From: Sipunculus nudus
Taxonomy: Eukaryota; Annelida; Sipuncula; Golfingiida; Sipunculidae
Assembly (NCBI GenBank): GCA_026874595.1
Contig: CM049320.1
Span: 3,081,001 to 3,145,000 of the forward strand
DNA: 64,000 nucleotides
Reading direction: 5' to 3'
Below are positions 13,610 to 27,024 of the stretch, one piece after another; position 1 is the stretch's first letter, and the number at the start of each line of letters is the position of its first letter. The translations under genes were made by a program, and so were the position numbers. The notes beneath the pieces are model-generated. The model searched no databases, was not told the origin of the DNA, and was given only the letters and a program-made list of their open reading frames with translations.

Positions 13610-15600
13610 CTGTTTCCACACATAAACCCACATATCTCGGGAACCGTTTGACCGATCAGGAAAATTTTTTTGCACAAATGTAGCCCTCGGAGAGCTTTAT
13701 AACATACACCAAAAATGGTGGCGCCACCTGCAACCATGTTTGCACAGTGTCCATCTGTTCGTCTGCCTTGGGTTAAAATCACTCATATCTCTGCAGTGAC
13801 TTGACTAATTCACCTGAAATTCGGCATGCGCAAACATCCTGGATAGCTTTTCTGATTTTATGACAGGTGGCGCCACCTACATTCACGTTGACGCTGCAGA
13901 CATCCAAGCTCATATCTCGGGAACCGTTTGACCGATCAGGAAAATTCTTTTGCACAAATGTAGCCCTTGGAGAGCTTTATAACATACACCAAAAATGGTG
14001 GCGCCACCTGCAACCATGTTTGCACAGTGTCCATCTGTTCGTCTGCCTTGGGTTAAAATCACTCATATCTCTGCAGTGACTTGACTAATTCACCTGAAAT
14101 TTGGCATGCGTATACATCCTGGATAGCTTATCTGATTTTATGACAGGTGGCGCCACCTACATTCACGTATACGCTGCAGACATCCAAGCTCATATCTCGG
14201 GAACCGTTTGACCGATCAGGAAAATTCTTTTGCACAAATGTAGCCCTTGGAGAGCTTTATAACATACACCAAAAATGGTGGCGCCACCTGCAACCATGTT
14301 TGCACAGTGTCCATCTGTTCGTCTGCCTTGGGTTAAAATCACTCATATCTCTGCAGTGACTTGACTAATTCACCTGAAATTCGGCATGCGCAAACATCCT
14401 GGATAGCTTTTCTGATTTTATGACAGGTGGCGCCACCTACATTCACGTTGACGCTGCAGACATCCAAGCTCATATCTCGGGAACCGTTTGACCGATCAGG
14501 AAAATTCTTTTGCACAAATGTAGCCCTTGGAGAGCTTTATAACATACACCAAAAATGGTGGCGCCACCTGCAACCATGTTTGCACAGTGTCCATCTGTTC
14601 GTCTGCCTTGGGTTAAAATCACTCATATCTCTGCAGTGACTTGACTAATTCACCTGAAATTTGGCATGCGTATACATCCTGGATAGCTTATCTGATTTTA
14701 TGACAGGTGGCGCCACCTACATTCACGTATACGCTGCAGACATCCAAGCTCATATCTCGGGAACCGTTTGACCGATCAGGAAAATTCTTTTGCACAAATG
14801 TAGCCCTTGGAGAGCTTTATAACATACACCAAAAATGGTGCCGCTACCTGCAACCATGTTTGTACAGTGTCCATCTGTTTGTCTGCCTTGGGTTAAAATC
14901 ACTCATATCTCTGCAGTGACTTGACTAATTCACCTGAAATTTGGCATGCGTATACATCCTGGATAGCTTTTCTGATTTTATGACAGGTGGCGCCACCTAC
15001 ATTCATGTTTACGCTGCAGACATCCAAGCTCATATCTCAGGAACCGTTTGATTGATCAGGAAAATTTTTTTGCACAAATGTAGCCCTTGGAGAGCTTTAT
15101 AACATACACAAAAATGGTGGCGCCACCTGCAACCATGTTTGCACAGTGTCCAGCTGTTCGTCTGCCTTGGGTTAAAATCACTCATATCTCTGCAGTGGTT
15201 TGACTAATTCACCTGAAATTCTGCATGCTTATACTTCCTGGATAGCTTTTCTGATTTTATGACAGGTGGCGCCACCTACAATCAAGTTTACGCTGCAGAC
15301 ATCCAAGCTCATATCTAGGGAACCGTTTGACCAATTGGGCCAAAATTTTGCATGTGTATAGTTCTCACAAAGCTCTTTATCATACGCTAAACTGGTGGCG
15401 CCACCTGCAACCCTTTTTTGCACAGCGTCCATCTGTTTGTCTGCCAAGGGCAAAAATCACTCATATACAATATAGTGGTTTGACTTATCTGCCTTAAATT
15501 TTGCATATGTATACAACTTGGACGGCTTTCTGGATTTTTTGGTAGGTAGCGCAACCTACATACACAATTTGGCTGCAGACATCCATGCTGATATGCAACA
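13610..15600. repeat. 280-bp core tandem repeat, seven copies, with 560-bp dimer structure
   Basis: The landmark ATATCTCGGGAACCG starts at 13,632, 13,912, 14,192, 14,472 and 14,752, with diverged versions at 15,032 and 15,311, so the period is 280 bp. Copies alternate: those around 13,867 and 14,427 share one set of variants (ACGTTGACGCTG, and upstream CGCAAACATCC), those around 14,147 and 14,707 the other (ACGTATACGCTG, CGTATACATCC). This indicates duplication of a 560-bp dimer. Most units contain the perfect 12-bp palindrome GGTGGCGCCACC twice. Copies decay towards the 3' end. Confidence 0.95.
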
Positions 15601-15624
15601 CTTCACCCGTTCCACTCTGATTTA

Positions 15625-15665
15625 GGCGGATACAAGTAGTCGCTTGTCGACTACCCGTATTCTAG
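15625..15665 (+). other. 3' end of the HINE-like element: subterminal repeat, stem-loop, CTAG
   Basis: GGCGGATAC (15,625-15,633) is the inverted partner of the 5' word. GTAGTCG (15,636-15,642) pairs with CGACTAC (15,648-15,654) around a five-base loop. Seven bases later comes CTAG (15,662-15,665), then TT and resumed minisatellite. A GC-rich stem-loop a few bases before a CTRR-type terminus is the Helitron/Helentron termination signature. Confidence 0.85.
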
Positions 15666-16890
15666 TTATGGTAAGGAAGTGATACAGGCAGGTAGTTATT
15701 ATGGGCAGGTAGTGATACACACAGGTAGTTATTATGGGAAGGTAGTGATACAGGCAGGTGGTTATTATGGTCAGGAAATGATACAGGTAGGTAGTTATTA
15801 TGGTAAGGAAGTGATACAGGCAGGTAGTTATTATGGTAAGGAAGTGATATTGGCAGGTAGTTATTATGGGCAGGTAGTGATACACACAGGTAGTTGTTAT
15901 GGTCAGGAAGTGATACAGGCAGGTAGTTATTATGGTAAGGAAGTGATACAGGCAGGTAGTTATTATGGAGAGGAAGTGATACAGGCAGGTAGTTATTATG
16001 GGCAGGTAGTGATACAGGCAGGTAGTTATTATGGGCAGGTAGTGATACAGGCATGTAGTTATAATGGACATGAAGTGATACAGGCAGGTAGTTTAATTGG
16101 TAGGTAGTGATACCGGCAGTTAGTTATTATGAGCAGGTAGTGATGCAGGCAGGTAGCTATTATGGTCAGGTGGTCATACAGGCAGGTATTTATTATAGTC
16201 AGGAAGTCATCAAGGCAGGAAGTTATTATGGGCAGGTAGTGATACAGGCAGGTAGTTATTATGGGAACTAAGTCATGCTGGCAGGTAGTTATTATGGTAA
16301 GGAAGTGATACTGGCAGGTAGATATTATGGACAGGTAGTGATACACACAGGTAGCTATTATGGGAAGGTAGTGATACAGGCAGGTAGTTATTATGGTCAG
16401 GAAGTGATACAGGCAGGTAGTTACTATGGTATGGGAGTGATACAGGCAGGTAGTTATTATGGATAGGAAGTGAAACAGGCAGGTAGTTATTATGGGCTGG
16501 TAGTGATACAGGCAGGTAGTTATTATGGGCAGATAGTGATACAGGCAAGTAGTTATTATGGTAAGGAAGTGATACAGGCAGGTAGTTATTATGGACAGGT
16601 AGTGATACACACAGGTAGTTATTATGGGAAGGTAGTGATACAGGCAGGTAGTTATTATTTTAAGGAAGTGATACAGGCAGGTAGTTATTATGGACAGGTA
16701 GTGATACACACATGTAGTTATTATGGGAAGGTAGTGATACAGGCAGGTAGATATTATGGTCAGGAAGTGATACAGGCAGGTGGTTATTATGGTAAGGTAG
16801 TTATACAGGCAGGTAGTTATCATAGACAGATAGTGATACAGTTATCAAAGGGAGGTTGAGATAGAGGCAGGTAGTTATCATAGACAGGTA

Positions 16891-18383
16891 GTGATACAGG
16901 CAGGTAGTTATTATGGGAAGGTAGTGATACACACATGTACTTATTATGGGAAGGTAATGATACAGTCAGGTAGTTATTATGGTCAGGAAATCATACAGGC
17001 AAGTATTTATTATGGTAAGGAAGTGACACTGGTAGGTAGTTATTATGGACAGGTAGTGATACACACAGGTAGTTATTATGGGCAGGTAGTGATACACACA
17101 GGTAGGTATTTTGGGCAGGTAGTGATACAGGCAAGTAGTTATTATGGAAAAAAAGTGATACAGGCAGGTAGTTATTATGGACAGGTAGTGATTAACACAG
17201 GTAGTTATTATGGGAAGGAAGTGATACAGGCAGGTAGTTATTATGGTCAGGAAGTGATACAGGCAGGTTGTTATTATGGACAGGAAGTGATACAGGCAGG
17301 TAGTTATTATGGGCAGGTAGTGATACAGGCAGGTAGTTATTATGGGCAGGTAGTGATACAGGCATGTAGTTATCATTGGCAGATAGTGATACAGGCAGGT
17401 AGTTATTATGGGCAGGAAGTGATACAGGCAGGTAGTTATTATGGGCAGGTAGCGATACAGGCAGGTAGTTATACTGGGCAGGTAGTGATACAGACAGGTA
17501 GTTTTAAATGCGGCAAGTAGTTATTATGGTCAGGTGGTCATACAGGCAGGTAGTTATTATGGTCAGGAAGTCATACAGGCAGGTAATTATTATGGGAAGG
17601 TAGCGATACAGGCATATAGTTATTATGGGCAGGTAGTGATACAGGCATGTAGTTATCATTGGCAGATAGTGATACAGGCAGGTAGTTATTATGGGCAGGA
17701 AGTGATACAGGCAGGTAGTTATTATGGGCAGGTAGCGATACAGGCAGGTAGTTATACTGGGCAGGTAGTGATACAGACAGGTAGTTTTAAATGCGGCAAG
17801 TAGTTATTATGGTCAGGTGGTCATACAGGCAGGTAGTTATTATGGTCAGGAAGTCATACAGGCAGGTAATTATTATGGGAAGGTAGTGATACAGGCAGGT
17901 TGTTATTATGGGCAGGTAGTGATACAGGCATGTAGTTATCATTGGCAGATAGTGATACAGGCAGGTAGTTATTATGGGCAGGAAGTGATACAGGCAGGTA
18001 GTTATTATGGGCAGGTAGCGATACAGGCATATAGTTATTATGGGCAGGTAGTGATACAGGCAGGTAGTTATTATGAGCAGGTAGTCATGCAGGCAGGTAG
18101 TTATTATGGTCAGGTCGTCATACAGGCAGGTAGTTATTATGGTCAGGAAGTCATACAGGCAGAAAGTTATTATGGGCAGGTAGTGATACAGGCAGGTAGT
18201 TATTATGGGCAGGTAGTGATACAGGCATGTAGTTATCATTGGCAGATAGTGATACAGGCAGGTAGTTATTATGGGCAGGAAGTGATACAGGCAGGTAGTT
18301 ATTATGGGCAGGTAGCGATACAGGCAGGTAGTTATACTGGGCAGGTAGTGATACAGACAGGTAGTTTTAAATGCGGCAAGTAG
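16891..18383. repeat. Short higher-order repeat with an AAATGCGGCAAGTAG junction
   Basis: Runs of 33-mers end in the same GTTTTAAATGCGGCAAGTAG junction near 17,500-17,520, 17,785-17,803 and 18,365-18,383. The junctions are about 283 and 580 bp apart, that is one and about two superunits. Related AAAGGCGGCAAGTAG junctions occur near 3,865, 27,474 and 29,885, so the junction is older than the local expansion. Confidence 0.85.
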
Positions 18384-20739
18384 TTATTATGGTCAGGTGG
18401 TCATACAGGCAGGTAGTTATTATGGTCAGGAAGTCATACAGGCAGGTAATTATTATGGGAAGGTATTGATACAGGCAGGTAGTTATTATGGGCAGGCAGT
18501 GATACAGGCAGGTAGTTATTATGGGAACTAAGTAATACTGGCAGTTAGTTATTATGGGCAGGTGGTCCTACAGGCAAGTAGTTATTATGGTCAGGTGGTG
18601 ATACAGGCAGGTAGTTATTATGGTCAGGAAGTCATACAGGCATATAGTTATTATGGGCAGGTAGTGATACAGGCAGGTAGTTATTATGGGCAGGTAGTGA
18701 TACCGGCAGTTAGTTATTATGAGCAGGTAGTCATGCAGGCAGGTAGTTAATATGGTCAGGTCGTCATACAGGCAGGTAGTTATTATGGTCAGGAAGTCAT
18801 ACAGGCAGAAAGTTATTATGGGCAGGCAGTGATACAGGCAGGTAGTTATTATGGGAACTAAGTGATACTGGCAGGTAGTTATTATGGTAAGGAAGTGATA
18901 CTGGCAGGCAGTTATTATGGACAGGTAGTGATACACACGGTTGTTATTATGGGAAGGTAGTGATACAGGCAGGTAGTTATTATGGTAAGGGAGTGATACA
19001 GGCAGGTACTTTTTCTGGACAGGAAGTGATTCAGGCAGGTAGTTATTATGGGCAGGTAGTGATACAGGCAGGTAGTTATTATGGGCAGGTAGTGATACAG
19101 GCATGTAGTTATTTCGGGCAGATAGTGATACAGGCAAGTAGTTATTATGGTAAGGAAGTGATACAGGCATGTAGTTATTATTGACAGGTAGTGATACACA
19201 CAGGTAGTTATTATGGTAGGTAGTGATACAGGCAGGTAGTTATTATGGTCAGGAAGTGATACAGGCAAGTAGTTATTATTTTAAGGAAGTGATACAGGCA
19301 GGTAGTTATTAAGGACAGGTAGACTAGTGATACACACATATAGTTATTATGGGAAGGTAGTGATACAAGCAGGTAGTTATTATGGTCAGGAAGTGATACA
19401 GGCAGGTATTTATTATGGGTAGGTAGTGATTCAGGCAGGTAGTTATTATGGGCAGGTAGTAATACAGGCAGGTATTTATTATAGGCCGGTAATGATACAG
19501 GCAGGTAGTTAGTATGGACAGAAAGTGATACAGGCAGGTAGTTATGAAAGAGAGAATGAGATGCAGGAAGGTATTGATAATAGACAGGTAGTGATACAGG
19601 CAGGTAGTTAAAAGGGCCAGGAAGTAATACAGGCAAGTTGTTATCAACGGGAGTTTGAGATACAAGATCAAAGTAAGGTAGTGATCCATTCAAGTAATAC
19701 TGGCAGGTAGTGATACAGGCAGGTAATTATCATAGAAAGGTAGTGATAAAGGCAGGTGGTTATTATAGACAGGTAGACTAGTGATACAGGCAGGTAGGTA
19801 TTATGGGCAGGTAGTGATACTGGCATGATATTATTATGGGCAGGTAGTGATACAGGCAGGTAGTTATTATGGGCTGGTAGTGATACAGGCAGGTAGTTAT
19901 TATGGGCAGGTAGTGATACAGGCAGGTAGTTATATTGGGCAGGCAGTGATACAGGCAGGTGGTTATAATGGTCAGGTAGTCATAAAGGCAGGAAGTTATT
20001 AAGGTCAGGTGGTCATACATGCAGGTAGTTATTATGGACAGGAAGTCATACAGGCAGGTAGTTATTATGGGAACTAAGTGATTCTGGCAGTTAGTTATTA
20101 TGGGCAGGTAGTCTTACAGGCAAGTAGTTATTATGGTCAGGTGGTGATACAGGCAGGTAGTTATTATGGTCAGGAAGTCATACAGGCATATAGTTATTAT
20201 GGGCAGGTAGTGATACAGGCAGGTAGTTATTATGGGCAGGTAGTGATACTGGCAGGTAGTTATCATAGACAGGTAGTGATACAGGCAGGTACTTATTATG
20301 GGCAGGTAGTGATACAGGCAGGTAGTTATTATGGGCAGGTAGTGATACAGGCAGGTAGTTATTATGAGCAGGTAGTATTACAGGCAGGTAGTTATTATGG
20401 GCAGGTAGTATTACAGGCAGGTAGTTATATTGGTCAGGTAGTGATACAGGCAGGTAGTTATAATGGTCAGGTAGTCAAACAGGCAGGAAGTTATTATGAT
20501 CAGGAGGTCATACTGTCAGGTAGTTATTATGGACAGGTAGTGATACAGGCAGGTAGTTATTATGGACAGGAAGTGATACAGGCAGGTAGTTATTATGGAT
20601 AGGTAGTGATACAGACAGTTGTTATCATTATCAGGTAGTGATACAGGCAGGTAGTTATCATAGACAGGTAGTGATACAGGCAGGTAGTTATAATAGACAG
20701 CTAGTGATACCGGCAGGTAGATATTATGGGCAGGAAGTG

Positions 20740-22400
20740 ATACAATCAGGAGTTATCAAAGGGAGATTGAGATACAGGAAGGGAGTTACAAAACTAAGGT
20801 TGTGACTCATGCAAGTACTCATTTTAGGCAGGTAGTGAAGCAGGCATATAATTTTTATAAATAGCTAGTGCTACAGGCAGTTAGTTCTAGAAGTTAGCTA
20901 CCTACAATAGTTACAAAGTCAGACATGCAGGTAGTTATTATGGGCAGGAAATCTTACAGACCGGTAGTTATCAAAGGGAGATTGAGATACAGGAAGGGAG
21001 TCATCAAACTAAGGTAGTGACTCATGCAAGTACTCATTTTAGGCAGGTAGTGAAGCAGGCATATAATTTTTATAAATAGCTAGTGCTACAGGCAGTTAGT
21101 TCTCGAAGTTAGCTACCTACAATATTTACAAAGTCAGACATGCAGGTAGTTATTATGGGCAGGAAGTCTTACAGACAGGTAGTTATCAAAGGGAGATTGA
21201 GATACAGGAAGGGAGTTATCAAACTAAGGTAGTGACTCATGCAAGTACTCATTTTAGGCAGGTAGTGAAGCAGGCATATAATTTTTATAAATAGGGAGTG
21301 CTACAGGCAGTTAGTTCTCCAAGTTAGCTACCTACAATAGGTACAAAGTCAGACATGCAGATAGTTATTATGGGCAGGAAGTCTTACAGGCAGGTAGTTA
21401 TCAAAGGGAGATTGAGATACAGGAATCAAGTTACCAAACTAAGGTAGTGACTCATGCTAATACTCATTTTAGGAAGGTAGTGAAGCAGGCATTTAATTTT
21501 TTATAAATAGGGAGTACTACAGGCAGTTAGTTCTCCAAGTTAGCTACTTACAATATTTACAAAGTCAGACAAGCAGGTAGTTATTATGGGCAGGTAGTGA
21601 TACAGGCAGGTAGTTATCAAAGGGAGATTGAGATAAAGGAATCGAGTTACCAAACTAAGGTAGTGACTCATGCTAGTACTCATTTTAGGCAGGTAGTGAA
21701 GCAGGCATATAATTTTTATAAATGGGGAGTGCTACAGACAGTTAGTTCTCCAAGTTAGCTACCACAATAGGTACAAATTCAGACGTGCAGGTAGTTATTA
21801 TAGGCAGGTAGTGATACAGGCTGGTAGTTATCAAATGGAGATTGAGATACAGGAAGGGAGTTACCAAACTAAGGTAGTGACTCATGCAAGTAGGCAGGTA
21901 GTGAAGCAGGCATATAATTTTTATAAAAAGGGAGTGCTACAGGAAGTTAGTTCTCGAAGTTAGCTACCTACAATAGGTACAAAGTCAGACATGCAGATAG
22001 TTATTATGGGCAGGAAGTCTTACAGGCAGGTAGTTATCAAAGGGAGATTGAGATACAGGAAGGGAGTTACCAAACTAAGGTAGTGACTCATGCTAGTACT
22101 CATTTTGAAAGGTAGTGAAGCAGGCATATAATTTTTATAAATAGGGAGTGCTACAGGCAGTTAGTTCTCGAAGTTAGCTACCTACAATAGGTACAAAGTC
22201 AGAAATTCAGGTAGTTATTATGGTCAGGAAGTGATACAGGCAGGTAGTTACCATTGGGAGATTGAGATACAGGCAGGTAGTTATCAAAGTAAGGTAGTGA
22301 ATCATGCAAGTACTCCTTAAAGGCATTTAGTGAACTAGGCATATAATGTTTGTAAGTAGGGAGTGCTACAGGCGGCTAGTTATCGAAGTTAGCTACCTGC
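20740..22400. repeat. About 215-bp composite tandem array, first copy
   Basis: The word GTGACTCATGC recurs near 20,806, 21,025, 21,232, 21,446, 21,665, 21,868 and 22,083, a period of about 215 bp. Each unit has one or two minisatellite units, a GGGAGATTGAGATACAGG segment, a TATAATTTTTATAAATAG segment and a TTAGCTACCTACAATA segment before the next minisatellite unit. The 33-mer has therefore been captured in a longer composite repeat and re-amplified. Confidence 0.92.
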
Positions 22401-24654
22401 AATAGGTACAATGTCAGACAGACAGGTAGTTATTTTGGTCAGGAAGTGATACAGGCAGGTAGTTATTATGGACAGGAAGTGATACAGGCAGGTAGTTACT
22501 ATGGGTAGGTAGTGATACAGGCAGGTAGTTATTATGGGCAGGTAGTAATACAGGCAGGTATTTATTATGGGCCGGTAATGATACAGGCAGGTAGTTAGTA
22601 TGGACAGATAGTGATACAGGCAGGTAGTTATAAAAGAGAGAATGAGATGCAGGAAGGTATTTATAATAGACAGGTAGTGATACAAGCAGGTAGTTATAAG
22701 GGGCAGGAAGTGATACAGGCAGGTTGTTATCAATGGGAGATTGAGATACAAGATGGAAGTTATCAAGTTAGGTAGTGATTCATGCAACTGATACTGGCAG
22801 GTAGTGATACAGGCAGGTAATTATCATAGACAGGTAGTGATAAAGGCAGGTGGTTATTATAGACAGGTAGTGATACAGGCAGGTAGTTATTATGGGCAGG
22901 TAGTGATACAGGCAGGATATTATTATGGGCAGGTAGTGATACAGGCAGGTAGTTATTATAGGCTGGTTAATGATACAGGCAGGTAGTTATTATGGGAAGG
23001 TAGTGATACAGGCAGGTAGTTATATTGGGCAGGCAGTGATACAGGCAGGTAGTTATAATGTTCAGGTAGTCATACAGGCAGGAAGTTATTATGGTCAGGT
23101 GGTCATACAGGCAGGTATTTATTATGGACAGGAAGTCATACAGGCAGGTAGTTATTATGGGCAGGTAGTGATACAGGCAGATAGTTATTATGGGCAGGTA
23201 GTGATACTGGCAGGTAGTTATTACGGGCAGGTAGTGATACAGGCAGGTAGTTAATATGGTAAGGAAGTGATACAGGCAGGTAGTTATTATAGGCAGGTAG
23301 TGATACACACAGGTAGTTATTATGGGAAGGTAGTGATACAGGCAGGTAGTTATTATGGTCAGGAAATGATACAGGTACGTAGTTATTATGGTAAGGAAGT
23401 GATACAGGCAGGTAGTTATTATGATAAGGAAGTGATATTGGCAGTTAGTTATTATGGGCAGGTAGTGAGACACACAGGTAGTTATTATGGTCAGGAAGTG
23501 ATACAGGAAGGTAGTTATTATGGTAAGGAAGTGATACAGGCAGGTAGTTATTATGGTAAGGAAGTGATACAGGCAGGTAGTTATTATGGGCAGGTAGTGA
23601 TACAGGCAGGTGGTTCTTATGGGCAGGTTGTGATACAGGCATGTAGTTATCATGGACATGAAGTGATACAGGCAGGTAGTTTAATTGGTAGGTAGTGATA
23701 CCGGCAGTTAGTTATTATGGGCAGGTAGTGATGCAGGCAGGTAATTATTATGGTCAGGTGGTCATACAGGCAGGTAGTTATTATGGTCAGGAAGTCATAC
23801 AGGCAGGAAGTTATTATGGGCAGGTAGTGATACAGGCAGGTAGTTATTATGGGAACTACCTGATACTGGCAGGTAGTTATTATGGTAAGGAAGTGATACT
23901 GGCAGGTAGTTATAATTGACAGGTAGTGATACACACAGGTAGTTATTATGGTCAGGAAGTCAAACAGGCAGGTAGTTTTTATGGTCAGGAAGTGATACAG
24001 GCAGGTAGTTATTATGGTAAGGGAGTGATACAGGCAGGTAGTTATTATGGGCAGGTAATGATACAGGCATGTAGTTATTATGGGCAGATAGTGATACAGG
24101 CAAGTAGTTATTATGGTAAGGAAGTGTTACAGGCAGGTAGTTATTATGGACAGGTAGTGATACACACAGGTAGTTATTATGGGAAGGTAGTGATACAGGC
24201 AGGTATTTATTATGGTCACGAAGTGATACAGGCAAGTAGTTATTATTTTAAGGAAGTTATTCAGGCAGGTAGTTATTATGGACAGGTAGTGATACACACA
24301 TGTAGTTATTATGGGAAGGTAATGATACAGGCAGGTAGTTATTATGGTCAGGAAGTGATACAGGCAAGTAGTTATTATGGTAAGGAAGTGATACAGGAAG
24401 GTAGTTATCATTATCAGGTACTGATACAGGCAGGTAGTTATCATAGACAGGTAGTGATACAGGCAGGTAGTTATTATGGACAGGAAGTGATACAGGCAGG
24501 TAGTTATTATGGATAGGTAGTGATACAGGAAGGTAGTTATCATTATCAGGTAGTGATACAGGCAGGTAGTTATCATAGACAGGTAGTGATACAGGCAGGT
24601 AGTTATAATAGACAGCTAGTGATACAGGCAGGTAGATATTATGGGCAGGAAGTG

Positions 24655-25880
24655 ATACAATCAGGAGTTATCAAAGGGAGATTGAGATACAGGAAGGGAG
24701 TTACAAAACTAAGGTTGTGACTCATGCAAGTACTCATTTTAGGCAGGTAGTGAAGCAGGCATATAATTTTTATAAATAGCTAGTGCTACAGGCAGTTAGT
24801 TCTCGAAGTTAGCTACCTACAATATTTACAAAGTCAGACATGCAGGTAGTTATTATGGGCAGGAAGTCTTACAGACAGGTAGTTATCAAAGGGAGATTGA
24901 GATACAGGAGGGGAGTTATCAAACTAAGGTAGTGACTCATGCAAGTACTCATTTTAGGCAGGTAGTGAAGCAGGCATATAATTTTTATAAATAGGGAGTG
25001 CTACAGGCTTTTAGTTCTCCAAGTTAGCTACCTACAATAGGTACAAAGTCAGACATGCAGATAGTTATTATGGGCAGGAAGTCTTACAGGCAGGTAGTTA
25101 TCAAAGGGAGATTGAGATACAGGAAAGGAGTTACCAAACTAAGGTAGTGACTCGTGCTAATACTCATTTTAGGAAGGTAGTGAAGCAGGCATATAATTTT
25201 TTATAAATAGGGAGTGCTACAGGCAGTTAGTTCTCCAAGTTAGCTACCTACAATAGGTACAAAGTCAGACAAGCAGGTAGTTATTATGGGCAGGTAGTGA
25301 TACAGGCAGGTAGTTATCAAAGGGAGATTGAGATAAAGGAATCGAGTTACCAAACTAAGGTAGTGACTCATGCTAGTACTCATTTTAGGCAGGTAGTGAA
25401 GCAGGCATATAATTTTTATAAATGGGGAGTGCTACAGGCAGTTAGTTCTCCAAGTTAGCTACCACAATAGGTACAAAGTCAGACATGCAGGTAGTTATTA
25501 TGGGCAGGTAGTGATACAGGCAGGTAGTTATCAAATGGAGATTGAGATACAGGAAGGGAGTTACCAAACTAAGGTAGTGACTCATGCAAGTACTCATTTT
25601 AGGCAGGTAGTGAAGCAGGCATATAATTTTTATAAATAGGGAGTGCTACAGGAAGTTAGTTCTCGAAGTTAGCTACCTACAATAGGTACAAAGTCAGAAA
25701 TTCAAGTAGTTATTATGGTCAGGAAGTGATACAGGCAGGTAGTTACCATTGGAGATTGAGATACAGGCAGGTAGTTATCAAAGTAAGGTAGTGAATCATG
25801 CAAGTACTCCTTAAAGGCATTTAGTGAACTAGGCATATAATGTTTGTAAGTAGGGAGTGCTACAGGCGGCTAGTTATCGA
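24655..25880. repeat. About 215-bp composite tandem array, second copy
   Basis: The same composite unit recurs with the GTGACTCATGC landmark (or GTGACTCGTGC / GTGAATCATGC variants) near 24,718, 24,932, 25,146, 25,363, 25,580 and 25,790. The flanks also match the first array: the run at 22,389-22,787 recurs at 25,883-26,281 (offset 3,494) and 22,804 matches 26,298. The two arrays belong to one higher-order unit of about 3.5-3.9 kb whose copies differ in the number of 215-bp units. Confidence 0.9.
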
Positions 25881-27024
25881 AGTTAGCTACCTGCAATAGG
25901 TACAATGTCAGACAGACAGGTAGTTATTTTGGTCAGGAAGTGATACAGGCAGGTAGTTATTATGGACAGGAAGTGATACAGGCAGGTAGTTACTATGGGT
26001 AGGTAGTGATACAGGCAGGTAGTTATTATGGGCAGGTAGTAATACAGGCAGGTATTTATTATGGCCCGGTAATGATACAGGCAGGTAGTTAGTATGGACA
26101 GAAAGTGATACAGGCAGGTAGTTATGAAAGAGAGAATGAGATGCAGGAAGGTATTTATAATAGACAGGTAGTGATACAAGCAGGTAGTTATAAGGGGCAG
26201 GAAGTGATACAGGCAGGTTGTTATCAATGGGAGATTGAGATACAAGATGGAAGTTATCAAGTTAGGTAGTGATTCATGCAACTGATACTGGCAGGTAGTG
26301 AAACAGGCAGGTAATTATCATAGACAGGTAGTGATAAAGGCAGGTGGTTATTATAGACAGGTAGTGATACAGGCAGGTAGTTATTATGGGCAGGTAGTGA
26401 TACAGGCAGGATATTATTATGGGCAGGTAGTGATACAGGCAGGTAGTTATTATGGGCTGGTAGTGATACAGGCAGGTAGTTATTATGGGAAGGTAGTGAT
26501 ACAGGCAGGTAGTTATATTGGGCAGGCAGTGATACAGGCAGGTAGTTATAATGTTCAGGTAGTCATACAGGCAGGAAGTTATTATGGTCAGGTGGTCATA
26601 CAGGCAGGTAGTTATTATGGACAGGAAGTCATACAGGCAGGTAGTTATTATGGGCAGGTAGTGATACAGGCAGATAGTTATTATGGGCAGGTAGTGATAC
26701 AGGCAGGTAGTTATTATGGGAACTAAGTGATACTGGCAGGTAGTTATTACGGGCAGGTAGTGATACAGGCAGGTAGTTATTATGGTAAGGAAGTGATACA
26801 GGCAGGTAGTTATTATGGGCAGGTAGTGATACACACAGGTAGTTATTTTGGAAAGGTAGTGATACAGGCAGGTTGTTATTATGGTCAGGAAATGATACAG
26901 GCAGGTAGTTATTATGGTAAGGAAGTGATACTGGCAGGTAGTTATTATGGGAAGGTTGTGATACACACAGGTAGTTTTTATGGTCAGGAAGTGATACATG
27001 CAGGTAGTTATTATGGTAAGGAAG

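Larger units (their letters stand above)
13388..15665 (+). mobile_element. Helentron-associated (HINE-like) non-autonomous element inserted in the minisatellite
   Basis: A 2,278-bp block of unrelated sequence interrupts the 33-bp array. Removing it joins left GGTAGTTA to right TTATGGTAAGG, restoring a normal repeat, so both boundaries are defined to within the shared TT. In order it holds: a 5' hairpin (13,390-13,419) containing GTATCCGC; a GCC microsatellite; a core of 280-bp tandem repeats; a second inverted copy of the terminal word, GGCGGATAC (15,625-15,633); a 7-bp stem-loop (15,636-15,654); and a terminal CTAG (15,662-15,665) followed by TT. Subterminal inverted repeats, a minisatellite core, a 3' stem-loop close to a CTAG terminus and insertion at TT or AT without target duplication are the described features of Helentron-like HINEs. 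It encodes no Rep/helicase; the 70-codon frames inside are a by-product of the 280-bp period. Confidence 0.85.

Noticed and set aside
13867-14919. Four 70-codon plus-strand frames with near-identical products as a small gene family
   Set aside because: They are spaced exactly 280 bp apart and are the same phase of the tandem core in the HINE-like element; no regulatory or splice context.
13388-15665. Cut-and-paste DNA transposon with terminal inverted repeats
   Set aside because: The inverted word is subterminal, a separate stem-loop and CTAG follow only at the 3' end, and the restored empty site shows no target duplication; all of this fits a Helentron-like element better.
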